DNA of 64,000 bases from Prorocentrum cordatum (taxonomy: Eukaryota > Sar > Dinophyceae > Prorocentrales > Prorocentraceae): NCBI GenBank assembly GCA_963575745.1, contig CAUYUJ010005034.1, positions 1-64,000 of the forward strand, given 5' to 3'. Positions 53,801-64,000 of this stretch are shown here, piece by piece. The number at the start of each line of letters is the position of its first letter. The first letter of the stretch is position 1. The position numbers were made by a program, and so were the translations under genes. The notes under the pieces were generated by a model that saw only the letters and a program-made list of their open reading frames with translations, ran no database searches and was not told where the DNA came from.

Positions 53801-54969
53801 ATTTTTCTTGCCAACTAGCTCTCCAGCACGCCGGAATTACTCTTAAGCTTCCAGCAACTAGCTTAGGGAAGCTCTACGAGTCACTAGCTCTCCAGCGCGC
53901 CGGACTGGGCGCCGGCGGTAAACCGTCAACCTTTCTTACCGCCGGGGGACTCGTAGAGCTTCCTGACAACATATAATGTCTAAAGAAATTACCCAGAAAA
54001 AATATTTTTTTCAGCCCAGGCAATTTGAGACCTTTCGGATGCAACGCCCCCGATGCTTCTAGATTGTCTTCTGTACCAGCTCTGTGTCTCTCCTACAGCT
54101 CTCCATGCGACAGGCAGACGCGTCTGATGTCTCTGAATCGATGCCTGTGCTACCAGCCCTGCAGCCCCCCTGCTGCCGAGTTAAGTGCAGGAAACCAACA
54201 GCACCTCTCAGGATGACTCGAACAATACGAATAGTTTCGCGGACCTAGTTCGGGCAACAGACCGAGTTCGAAGCTCTGGATTCCGCAGGCGAACGCGCCT
54301 GATGTCTCCGAATCGATTCCAGTGATTACCAGCCATGCAGCCCCCCTACAGACCGAGTTAAGTGCAGAGAAGCGAGAGCATCTCGCAAGCGACTCGAACA
54401 GTACGAATAGTTCTGCGATTCTAGATCGGGCAGCAGACCGAGATCAGAGCTCTGGATACAACGGACAACGGCCACTGATGATTCTGAATCAGATTCTTTA
54501 CGCATCAGCTCTTTAGCTGGCCTGTAGCTCGAGTTAAGTACAGAAAACCGACAGCGCCTGTCAAGATGACTCGAATAATACAAATAGGTTTGCGCACCTA
54601 GCTCGGCTAGCAGACCGAATTCAGACCTCTCGCTTCAACAGGCGAACGCGCCTGATCATTCTGAATCGATTAGCTGTGCTTACCAGCTCTTTAGATGTCC
54701 TGAAGCTCGAGTTATCTTGAGAAAACCGACACCGCGTGACAAGATGACTCAAAACGGCCGATCCCGCCATGACGCTTTTCGATAGTAATACCCACCCGAT
54801 CGAGCTGATATCAAGATGGCGAGCGGGAATAAGATCGAATATAACGGGAAAAAATACGAGAGCTCAAACGAATTGTTAAATTTCGAGAACAAAATTTTCA
54901 ACCGACCAAAAGTTGTGAAAAGTTCAGTCGAGATTTTTCGAGCCAACTAGCCTGCCAGCGTTTTCGAAT
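50886..54969 (+). repeat. Higher-order satellite array, four consecutive units
   Basis: Hairpins at 50886-50930, 51857-51900, 52836-52880 and 53904-53948 open units of 971, 979, 1068 and 1066 bp. The first three units hold the same order: start block, four recognisable monomer variants (~177 bp each), terminal block (gatcaagatggcgagcggga ... agtcaccaaaacttccgtcg); in the fourth (53904-54969) the start block is of the 'gacaacatataatgtc' type. Corresponding monomers in different units are more alike than neighbours in one unit, which defines a higher-order repeat. No genes. Confidence 0.95.
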
Positions 54970-57079
54970 TACTGGGCGCCGGCGGTAAACCGTCAACCTT
55001 TCTTACCGCCGGGGGACTCGTAGAGCTTCCTGACTATATATAATGTAGAATATAAATTGCAGAGAACGAATAGTTTTTCAGCCCAAGCGATTTCAGACCT
55101 CTCGATGCAACAGCCGAACGCCCTCTGATGCTTCTGGATTGTCTTCTGTACGAGCTCTGTAGCTCTGCTACAGCCCGAGTTACGTGTGCGAATCAACAGC
55201 ACCTCTGCAGATAACTCAAACAAAACGAATAGTTTCCTAAACCCAGCTCGAGTATCAGACCGAGTTCAGGCCTCTGAATGCGACAGGCGGACGCGTCTGA
55301 TGTCTCCGAATCGATTCCTGTGATTACCAGCCCTGCAGCTCCCCTACAGCCCGAGTTACTGGGCGCCGGCGGTAAACCGTCAACCTCTGTTACCGCCGGA
55401 GGACTCGTAGAGCTTCCTGGCAGAATATAATGTGTAAAAAATTCCAGACAACGACTAGTGTTTCAGCCCAAGCGATTTCAGACCTCTTAAGATAACTCTG
55501 ACGAAAAAACGAACAGTTTCGCAACCCAGTTCGAGTATCGAACCGAGTTCAGACCTCTGAATACGACAGGCGGACGCGTCTGATAATTCTGAATGCGATA
55601 GATGTGCTTACCAGCTCTGTAGCTGCCCTACAGCGCGAGTTAAGTACAGAAAACCAGGAGCGTCTGTCAAGACGACTCGAATAATACGAATAGGTTTGCG
55701 GACCTAGCTCGGCTAGCAGACCGAATTCAGACCTCTCGCTTCAACAGGCGAACGCGCCTGATCATTCTGAATGCGATAGGTGTGATTACCAGCTCTGTAG
55801 CTGCCCTACAGCGCGAGTTAAGAACAAAATACCGACAACGCGTATCAAGATGACTCGAAGCGGCCGATCCCGCCAGTGTGCTTTCTGGCAGTAAAAGGTA
55901 CCCGATCGAGCTGAGATCAAGATGGCGAGCGGGGATAAGATCGAATATCACGGGAAAAAATACTAGAGCACAAACGAATTGTTAAATTTCGAGAACAAAA
56001 TTTTCAACCGACCAAAAGTTGCGAAAGTTCAGTCGAGATTTTTCGAGCCAACTGGGCGCCGGCGGTAAACCGTCAACCTTTCTTACCGCCGGGGGGCGGT
56101 AGAGCTTCCTGACAATATATAATGTGGAAAAGAATTAGAGAACGACTAGTTTTTCAGTCCAAGCGATTATAGACTCTCAAGATGACTCTACAAAACAAAC
56201 GAACAGTTTTCCAATCGAGCTCGAGTACTGGGCGCCGGCGGTAAGCCGTCAACCTTTGTTACCGCCGGGGGACTCGTAGAGCTTTCTCCCAACATATAAT
56301 GTCGACAAAAATTGCAGAGAACGAATAGTTTTTCAGCCCAACTCGAGTATCAGACTGGGCGCCGGCGGTAAACCGTCTACCTTTGTTACCGCCGGGGAAC
56401 TCGTAGAGCTTCCTGACATAATATAGTGTGAGGAAAAACTCCAGAGAACGACTAGGTTTTCAGCCCAAGCGATTTCAGACGTCTCAAGATCACTCTGAGA
56501 AAAAAACACCAATAGTTTCGAAATCCAGTTCGAGTATTAAACCGAATTCAGACCTCTCAATGCACTAGGCGCACGCGTCTGATGTCTGCAAATCGACCCA
56601 TGTGATTAACAGCCCTGCAGCCCCGCTGAAGACCGAGTTAAGTGCAGAAAAATGGCAACATCTCTCAGGATGACTTGAATAATACAATAGTTTCGCGAAT
56701 CTAAATCGAGCAGCAGACCGAGTTCCGAGCTCTAGAATCGACCGGCGGACGCGCCTGATCTGTGCAAATCGATTTGTGTGACCCGCAGCACTGTAGCCCT
56801 CCCCCAGCACGAGTTGAGTGCAGAAAATTAAAGCACTTCTCAAGATGGTTCGAACAATACGAATAGGTTTGCGGACCTAGCTCGGCTAACAGACCGAGTT
56901 CAGACCTCTGGATTCAACAGACGAGCGCGTCTGGTCATTCCCCATCGATTTCTTTAATTATGAGCTCTGTAGCTGCCTACAGCTCGCGTTAAGTACAGAA
57001 AACCGAGAGCGCCTGTCAAGATGACTCGAATAATACGAATAAGTTTGCGGACCTAGCTCGGCTAGCAGACCGAATTCAG
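54970..57079 (+). repeat. Hairpin-dense, rearranged satellite
   Basis: Hairpins at 54970-55016, 55358-55400, 56051-56096, 56226-56270 and 56354-56398, separated by only 388, 693, 175 and 128 bp. Each new hairpin starts with ACTGGGCGCC or CTGGGCGCC at a different phase of the monomer (after cccgagtt, gagccaa, ctcgagt, gtatcag). The left end is thus fixed while the sequence before it varies. Confidence 0.9.
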
Positions 57080-59415
57080 ACTGGGCGCCGGCGGTGAACC
57101 GTCAACCTTGGTTACCGCCGGGGAACTCGTAGAGCTTCCAAGCTCGACTTAAGTTGAGAAAACCGACAGCACCTACCAACATTCTGACTCATAGTGAATA
57201 TTTTTTGACCTCTAAATGCGACAACCGAACGCGTCTGCTGTCTGCGAATCGATTCCTGTCATTACCAGCCCCGCAGCCCCTCAACAGCCCGTCAGTGCAG
57301 AAAACCAACAGCATATCTCAGGATGACTCGAACAATACAATAGTGTCGCGAACCTAGTTCGGGTAGCAGACCGAGTTCCAAGCTCTGGATTCGACAGGCG
57401 GACGCGCATGATCTCTTAAAATCGATTCATATGACAACCAGCACTGTAGCCACCTCTCAGCGCAAGTTGAGTGAAGAAAACCGAGAGCACTTCTCAAGAT
57501 TACTCGAACAATACGAATAATTTCGCGTTTCAAGAACGAGGAGAAGACCGAGTTCAGAGCTGTGAATTCGACGAACAAACGCAACTAACGATTTTCAGCT
57601 CTGTAAATATCAGTTCTGTAGCTGTCGTACAGCTCGAGTTAAGTACAGAAAACCGAGAGTTTCTGCTACAATGACTCGAATAATACGAACAGCTTTGCAC
57701 ACCTAGCTCGGCTAACAAACCGAGTTCAGACCTCTGGGTTCAACAGGCGAACGCGCCTGATCATTCTGCATGCATTAGCTGTGCTTACCAGCTCTGTAGC
57801 TGCCCTAGAGCTCGAGTTATGTTCATAAAACCGTCAGCGAATATCAAGATGACTCGAAACGGCCGATCCCGCCAGAGTGCTTTTTGGCCTTCAAAGTTAC
57901 CCGATCGAGCTGAGATCAAGATGACGAGCGGGAATAAGATCGAATATCACGGGAAAAAATACTAGAGTTCTAACGAATGGTCAAATTTCGAGAACAAATT
58001 TTTCAACCGACCAAAAGTCAGCAAAAGTTCCGTCGAGATTTTTCTTGCCAACTAGCTCTCCAGCGCGCCGGAATTACTCTTAAGCTTCCAGCAACTAGCT
58101 TAGGGAAGCTCTACGAGTCACCTCTAGATTCAACAGACAAACGCGCCTGATGATTCTGAATGCGACGGGTGTGCTTACCAGCTCTCTAGCTAATCGATCC
58201 CTGTGATTGCCCGCCCTGCAGCCTCCCTACTGGGCGAAGGCGGTAAACCGTCAACCTTGGTTACCGCCGGGAGACTCGTAGAGCTTCCTAACTCTTAAGT
58301 TGAGAAAACAGACAGCACTTGCGAACAATCTGACTTATAGTGAATAGTTTTTGACCTCTGAATGCGAGAGACGGACGCGTCTGATGTCTGCGAATCGACT
58401 CCTGTCATTACCAGCCCCGCAGCCCCCCTACAGCCCGAGTTAAGTGCAGAAGACCGACGGCAACTTTCAGAATGACTCGAACAATAGGAATAGTTTCGCG
58501 GACCTAGTTCGCGCAGCAGACAGAGTTCAGAGCTCTCTATTCGACAGGCGGACGAGCCTGATGTCTTCAAATCGATTCCAGTGATTACCAGCCATGCAGC
58601 CTCCCTACAGCCCGAGTTGAGTCCAGATAACCGACAGCATCTCGCAAGCGACTCGAACGATACGAATAGTTTCGCGATTCTAGATCGGGCAGCAGACCGA
58701 CTTCAGAGCTCTGGATTCGACAGACAAACGCAACTGATGATTCTGAATTGTAACTGTCTTACAGCTCGAGTTAAATGCAGAAAACCGAAAGTTTTTATTA
58801 AAATGACTCAAATAGTACGAACAGGTTTGCGGACCTAGCTCGGCTAACAAACCGAGTTCAGACCTCTGGGTGCAGCAGGCGAACGCGCCGGATCATTCTG
58901 CATGCATTAGCTGTGCTTACCAGCTCTGTAGCTGCCCTGAAGCTCGAGTTATGTTCAGAAAACCGTCAGCGCATATCAAGATGACTCAAAACAGCCGTTC
59001 CCGCCACAGTGCTTTTCGATAGTAATTTTCACCCGATCGAGCTGAGATCAAGATGGCGAGCGGTAATAAGATCGAATATCACGGGAAAAAATATTAGAGC
59101 TCTAACGAATGGTCAAATTTCGAGAGCAAAATTTTCAACCGATCAAAAGTCACCAAAAGTTCCGTCGAGATTTTGCTTGCCAACTAGCTCTCCACTGCTC
59201 CGGAATTACTCTAAAGCTTCCAGCAATAACTTGCTAAGGGAAGCTCTACGAGTTACTTGTAAGCGTCCACAACCCGGATAGCGAAGCCAAGCGCGGAACG
59301 CCGCACGGGGACCTCTGCCAGGCAGCCTGAAACGATGCGCGGGACGCTGGAAACCTCGCAGAAGACGCTTGCCGCCGTTTACGATGCGTGGGGCCCTGCA
59401 AAGCGCGCAAGGAAG
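57080..59415 (+). repeat. Two satellite units
   Basis: Hairpins at 57080-57123 and 58229-58271 (left arm changed to CGAAGGCGGTAAACC). Each has a start block, four to five monomers and a terminal block with the longer end 'aagcttccagcaactagctt'. At 59255-59415 an unrelated ~160-bp phrase (gtaagcgtccacaacccgga, cgcggaacgccgcacgggga) lies before the next hairpin. Confidence 0.88.
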
Positions 59416-60793
59416 ACTGGGCGCCGGCGGTAAACCGTCAACCATTCTTACCGCCGGGGGACTCGTAGAGCTTCCTGACAGTATATAGTGTGGAAAAAAA
59501 CTCAAAGAACAAGTTTTTCAGCCCAAGCGATTTCAGACCTCCCAAGATGACTCTAACAAAAAAACAAACAGTTTCGCAACCCATTTCGAATCAAACCGAG
59601 TTCAGACCTCTGAATGCGACAGGCGGGCGTGTCTGATGTCTCCAAACACCCATGTGATTCCCAGCCCTGCAGCCCCCCTACAGCCCGAGTTTCTGTGCAG
59701 GAAACCGACAGTATCGACTCGAATACTAGAATAGTTTCGCGAACCTGGTTCGAGCATCAGACCGAGTTCGGAGCTCTCGAATCGACCGACAGGCGCGCCT
59801 GAGGTTTGAAAACCGATATCTGTGAGCCGCAGCACTGTAGCCCCCCAGCACGAGATGAGTGCAGAAAACTGAGAGAACGTCTCAAGATAATACGCAGAAT
59901 ACGAATAGTTTCGCGAACCTAGCTCGGACAGCAGGCCAAGTTCAGAGCTCATTTCGATGGACAATCGCGACTGATGATTGACCATCGATGTCTGTGACAA
60001 TGAGCCCTGTAGCTGCCCTACAGCTCGAGTTAAGTACAGAAAACCGAGAGCGTCTATCAAGATGACTCGAATAATACGAATAGGTTTGCGGACCTAGCTC
60101 GGCTAGCAGACCGAGTTCAGACCTCTGGATTTTACAGGCGAACGCGCCTGATAATTCTGAATGCCATAGATGTGCTTACCAGCTCTGTAGCCCTCCCCCA
60201 GCACGAGTTCAGTGCAGAAAAGTAAGGGCACTTCTCAAGATATTACGCAGACTACGAATAGTTTCGCGAACCTAGTCCGGACAGCAGGCCGAGTTCAGAG
60301 CTCTCGGTTCAATGCGAAAACGCGACTGATGATTCCCCATCGATGTCTGTGACAATGGGCCCCGTAGCTGCCCTACAGCTCGAGTTAAGTACAGAAAACC
60401 GAGAGCGTCTGTCAAGATGACTCGAATAATACGAATAGGTTTGCGGACCTAGCTCGGCTAGCAGACCGAGTTCAGACCTCTGGATTTCACAGGCGAACGC
60501 GCCTGATAATTCTGAATGCGATAGGTGTGCTTACCAGCTCTGTGGCTGCCCTAAAGCGAGAGCTAAGTACAAAATACCGACAACGCGTAACAAGATGACT
60601 CGAAACGGCCGTTCCCGCCGGGACGCTTTTTGGCAGTGACAGGTACCCGATCGAGCTGAGATCAAGATGGCGAGCGGGAATAAGATCGAATATGGCGGGA
60701 AAAAATACTAGAGCTCAAACGAATTGTTGAATTTTGAGTCAGCAAAATGTCCGTCGAGATTTTCCTCGCCAACTAGCTCTCCAGCGCTCCGGA
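59416..60793 (+). repeat. Satellite unit with repeated internal monomer pair
   Basis: Hairpin 59416-59460. C-G-A-G-T-T marks end at 60031, 60209 and 60386 (178 and 177 bp). The pair 60020-60190 and 60375-60540 is nearly identical (aaaccgagagcgtctrtcaa ... gcgatag/gccatag), a recent two-monomer duplication. Terminal block 60645-60790. Confidence 0.9.
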
Positions 60794-61075
60794 ACTGGAA
60801 CCGGCGGTAAACCGTCAACTAGATTACCGCCGGGGCCCTCGTAGAGCTCTGTTCTCAGACGGCGCTGCTCGGCACACATGCAGATAGAGTCCAGAAGAAA
60901 ACCCAAAAAACTCGAAAAAACGAGTTTTTATGTTCACATCCAAAGACGGTTTCGCCAAGTGTTTTGATAGTAATACTGTACCTACGAACCTGAGGATTGA
61001 TTAGCCAACGCGAAATAACCCACTGCAGGTGCGAAAAATACCAGATCTCAAAATGAATGTTCAAATCTCTCACGA
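60794..61075 (+). repeat. Class-A hairpin plus short module A
   Basis: Hairpin 60794-60834 (ACTGGAACCGGCGGTAAACC) followed by CCTCGTAGAGCTCTGTTCTC and the module body to 'aaatgaatgttcaaatctct', where the next hairpin interrupts. Confidence 0.8.
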
Positions 61076-62090
61076 ACTGGGCGCCGGCGGTAAACCGTCA
61101 ACCTTGGTTACCGCCGGGGGACTCGTAGAGCTTCCTGACAGTATATAGTGTGGGAAATAATCCAGAGAACGACTAGTTTTCAGCCCAAGCGATTTCAGAC
61201 CTCTCAAGATAACTCTAACACAATAACAAACAGTTTCGCAACCCAAAACCGAGAGCGTTTGTCAAGATGACTCTAATCACACGAATAGATTTGCGGAGCT
61301 AGCTCGGCTAGCAGACCGAGTTCAGACCTCTGGATTGAACAGGCGAACGCGCCTGATAATTCTGAGTGCGATAGCTGTGCTTGCCAGCTTTACTAGCTGC
61401 CCTGCAGCAGCTCGAATTAAGTACAAAATACCCACTACGCGTATCAAGTTGACTCGAATAATACGAATAGGTGTGCGGACCTAGCTCGGCTAGCAGACCG
61501 AGTTCAGATCTATGGAGTCAACAGGCGAACGCGCCTGATGATTCTGAGTGCGATAGGTGTGCTGACCAGCACTGTAGCTGCCCTACAGCTCGAGTTAAGT
61601 AGAAAATACCGACAACACGTATCAAGTTGACTCCAATAATACGAATAGGTTTGCGGACCTAGCTGGGCTAGCAGACCGAGTTCAGACCTCTGGATTCAAC
61701 AGGCGAACGCGTCTGATAATTCTGAGTGCAATAGCTGTGCGCACCAGCTCTGTAGCTGCCCTACAGCTCGAGTTAAGTACAAAATACCGACAACGCGTAT
61801 CAAGATGACTCGAAACGGCCGATCCCGCCAGTGTGCTTTTTGGCAGTAAAAGGTACCCGATCGAGCTGAGATCAATATGGCGAGCGGGAATAAGATCGAA
61901 TATCACGGGAAAAAATACTAGAGCTCTAACGAATGTTCAAATTTCGAGAACAAAATGTTCAACCGTTGTGAAAAGTTCAGTTCTTTTTTCCGAGCCAACT
62001 AGCTCTCCAGCGCGCCAGCGCGCCGGAATTACTCTTAGCTTCCAGCTATAACTAGCTCAGGGAAGCTCTACGAGTTACGTGTGAGAGTGC
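61076..62090 (+). repeat. Hairpin plus satellite unit with three near-identical monomers
   Basis: Hairpin 61076-61120. Monomers at about 61260-61440, 61450-61605 and 61625-61790 all carry 'caggcgaacgcgcctga' or 'gcgtctga' with 'attctgagtg'. Terminal block 61850-62000, then 'ggaattactcttagcttcca'. Confidence 0.88.
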
Positions 62091-62352
62091 CGAAATTCCC
62101 GGAGAGCTCTCTGAGAGCTAAAATCATAAGCCGAGCGGTGGTGGTGCCCACCAGCACGGGTCCGCAGCAATGCAGGTCCCTTTAGAATAGGTTCGAGAAA
62201 GCTCTGTATGGCCGCCCCGGAAGGGCTTGACACAGCGCGCAAAACCCGGAGAGAGAAAGTAGCCCTCTGGCGGGCACAACCACTGTCTAGCTTCTACTTG
62301 TAAGCGTGCACTTGTAAGCGTCCAAAACCCGGATAGCGAAGCCAAGCGCGGA
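62091..62352. other. Unassigned GC-rich phrase with short repeats
   Basis: Contains 'cttgtaagcgtgcacttgta' (62298-62317) and 'gcgtccaaaacccggatagc' (62317-62337), shared with 59258-59285; the rest is not recognised elsewhere in the window. No gene seen. Confidence 0.5.
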
Positions 62353-62732
62353 ACTGCCGCCGGCGGTAAACCGTCAACCTGGTCACCGCCGGGAACCTCG
62401 TAGAGCTCCTCTCACTAGTAAGAGTGCGAGAATCGACACAGAATCCAAAAATGGTGATTTTTGGAAAATCTTGAAATTCGATTTTTTCTATTCGCTCAGT
62501 TCCCGGAAGTCAACTCATGCAAAAATGCATCGACAGAGCTGAGCTGCTGTCAGAGAAGAGATGCTCGGCGTGAGAATCTGCTTTTTCAAAATAAATAGTC
62601 AAATATCTTTCAAATTTTCGCCAAACCACCAAAAGTTGTCACATTGTCCGCCTCGGCCGGCTGGGCCAACTAGCTCCACCCCGCGCCGGAATTCCTCTAG
62701 CTCATCGATGCCGAAGAGCTCTACGGCCTGAA
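62353..62732 (+). repeat. Hairpin plus module A copy
   Basis: Hairpin 62353-62393; module starts CCTCGTAGAGCTCCTCTCAC and ends GAAGAGCTCTACGG. The middle (tcagttcccggaagtcaact) matches the 26080-26110 copy. Confidence 0.85.
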
Positions 62733-63819
62733 ACTGGGCGCCGGCGGTAAACCGTCAACCTTTGTTACCGCCGGGGGACTCGTAGAGCTTCCTGACTCGT
62801 AGAAATGTGAAAAAAATCCAAAGAACGACTAGTTTTTCAGCCCAAGCGATTTGAGACCTCTCAAGATGACTCTAACAGAAAAACGAACAACTCCAATAAT
62901 ACAATAGTTTCGCGGACCTAGTTCGAGCAGCAGACCGAGTTACGAGCTCTGGGTTCGACAGACAGACGCGTCTGATGTCTCAGAATCGATTTCCGTGACC
63001 AGCAGTACTGTAGCCCTCCCCAGCACGAGTTAAGTGCGGAATACCGAGAGCACTTCTCAGAATAACTCGAACAATACGAATAGTTTTGCGAACCCAGCTC
63101 GGGCAGCAGGCCGAGTCCAGAGCTCTCGATTCGACGCACGAACGCGCCCTAGAGCTCGAGTTAAGTAGAAAGAACCGAGGGTGTCTATCAAGATGACCCA
63201 AATAATACCAATAGGTTTGCAGACCTAGCTCGGCTAGCAGACCGAGCTCAGACCTCTAGATTGAACAGGCGAACGCGGTTGATGATTCTAAATGCGATAG
63301 GTGTGCTTGCCAGCTCTGTAGCTGTCCTGTAGCTCGAGTTAAGTACAGAGAACCGAGGGCATCTATCAAGATGACCCAAATAATACCAATAGGTTTGTAG
63401 ACCTAGCTCGGCTAGCAGACCGAGTTCAGACCTCTAGATTCAACAGGCGAACGCGTTTAATGGTTCTGAGTGCGGTAGATGTGCTTACCAGCTCTGTTGC
63501 TGCTCTACAGCTCGAGTTAAGTACAAAATACCGATAACGCGTATCAAGATGACTCGAAACGGCCGATCCCGCCAGAGTGCTTTTTGGCAGTAAAAGCTAC
63601 CCGATCGAGCTGAGATCAAGATGGCGAGCGGGAATAAGATCGAATATCACGGGAAAAAATACTAGAGCTCTAACGAATGGTCAGATTTCGAGAACGAAAT
63701 TTTCAACCGAGCAAAAGTCACCAAAAGTTCCGTCGAGATTTTCCGAGCCAACTAGCTCTCCAGCGCTCCGGAATTACTCTTAGCTTCCAGGCAATAACTT
63801 GCTAGGGAAGCTATACGAG
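62733..63819 (+). repeat. Hairpin plus satellite unit
   Basis: Hairpin 62733-62776; four to five monomers, two of them (63185-63350, 63360-63520) sharing 'gggtgtctatcaagatgacc'-type starts; terminal block 63600-63800. Confidence 0.9.
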
Positions 63820-64000
63820 GGCCGGCGGTAAACCGTCAACCTTTGTTACCGCCCGGGGAACTCGTAGAGCTTCCTGACAACACATAAACTGTCGGAAAAA
63901 TTGCAGAGAACGAATAGTTTTTGAGCCCAACTCGAGTATCAGACCGAGTTCAGACCTCTGAATGCGACAGACGGACGCGTCTGATGTCTCCGAATCGATT
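63820..64000 (+). repeat. Hairpin plus start of a further satellite unit (runs off the window)
   Basis: Hairpin 63820-63858 (GGCCGGCGGTAAACC ... TTACCGCCCGGGG) followed by the class-B start block and the first monomer up to the window edge. Confidence 0.9.

Noticed and set aside
46731-64000. Small open frames (60-90 codons) repeated throughout the satellite
   Set aside because: The same frames recur at the same phase of the monomer with stops and shifts between copies; no codon-position pattern was apparent.
1-64000. tRNA, rRNA or snRNA genes
   Set aside because: No cloverleaf with conserved T-loop, no rRNA core sequence and no Sm-site RNA was recognised by eye; short genes could have been missed.

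Overview
The window looks like a repeat-rich piece of a eukaryotic nuclear genome, most probably a dinoflagellate. The best clue to the lineage is at the 5' end of the most intact retrotransposon: two copies of the 3' end of the dinoflagellate spliced leader (GGCTCAAG) lie between the target-site duplication and the element body. No bacterial-type operon, rRNA, tRNA or CRISPR array was seen, and no intact host gene could be recognised.

Layout. 1-7.7 kb: low-complexity DNA (GGGGCC-rich, TGGG-rich, GA-rich, AT/poly-A/CA tracts) with one decayed unknown coding region (780-2416) and one short unknown ORF (4386-4634). 7.76-13.54 kb: LINE-1. 14.34-22.49 kb: LINE-3, carrying a 15-copy, ~122-bp minisatellite inside its endonuclease region. 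22.5-40.6 kb: a mosaic of ~177-bp satellite monomers, a MITE-like element ('module A', ends CCTCGTAGAGCTC/GAGCTCTACGAGG), about 40 copies window-wide of a short hairpin repeat, and three non-LINE retro-insertions (24.87, 26.73 and 30.45 kb). 40.68-46.71 kb: LINE-2, nearly intact. 47.69-49.94 kb: LINE-4, a 5'-truncated relative of LINE-3. 46.7-64 kb otherwise: higher-order satellite (units of ~950-1,070 bp, each starting with the hairpin and holding four or five ~177-bp monomers plus a terminal block). All LINEs lie on the minus strand.

How the parts work together. The hairpin repeat (arms CCGGCGGTAA / TTACCGCCGG) is the landing site. All seven retro-insertions begin at the same point in its loop, just after CCGTCAACC, and in the same orientation; the clearest have 10-12 bp duplications of the loop. 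The four LINEs share one architecture: a coiled-coil ORF1, then ORF2 with an APE-type endonuclease, a reverse transcriptase and a C-terminal RNase H.

Two features of ORF2 are the most striking findings. The RNase H motifs are in circularly permuted order (third Asp, fourth Asp, then first Asp and Glu) in all three subfamilies. The RT motif C reads W-A-D-N instead of the usual Y/F-x-D-D (W-A-Y-N in the decayed LINE-1). Together with the spliced-leader relics, this suggests trans-spliced, hairpin-targeted LINEs with an unusual polymerase and a rearranged RNase H. All of this was read by eye from translations; no search or structure prediction was run.
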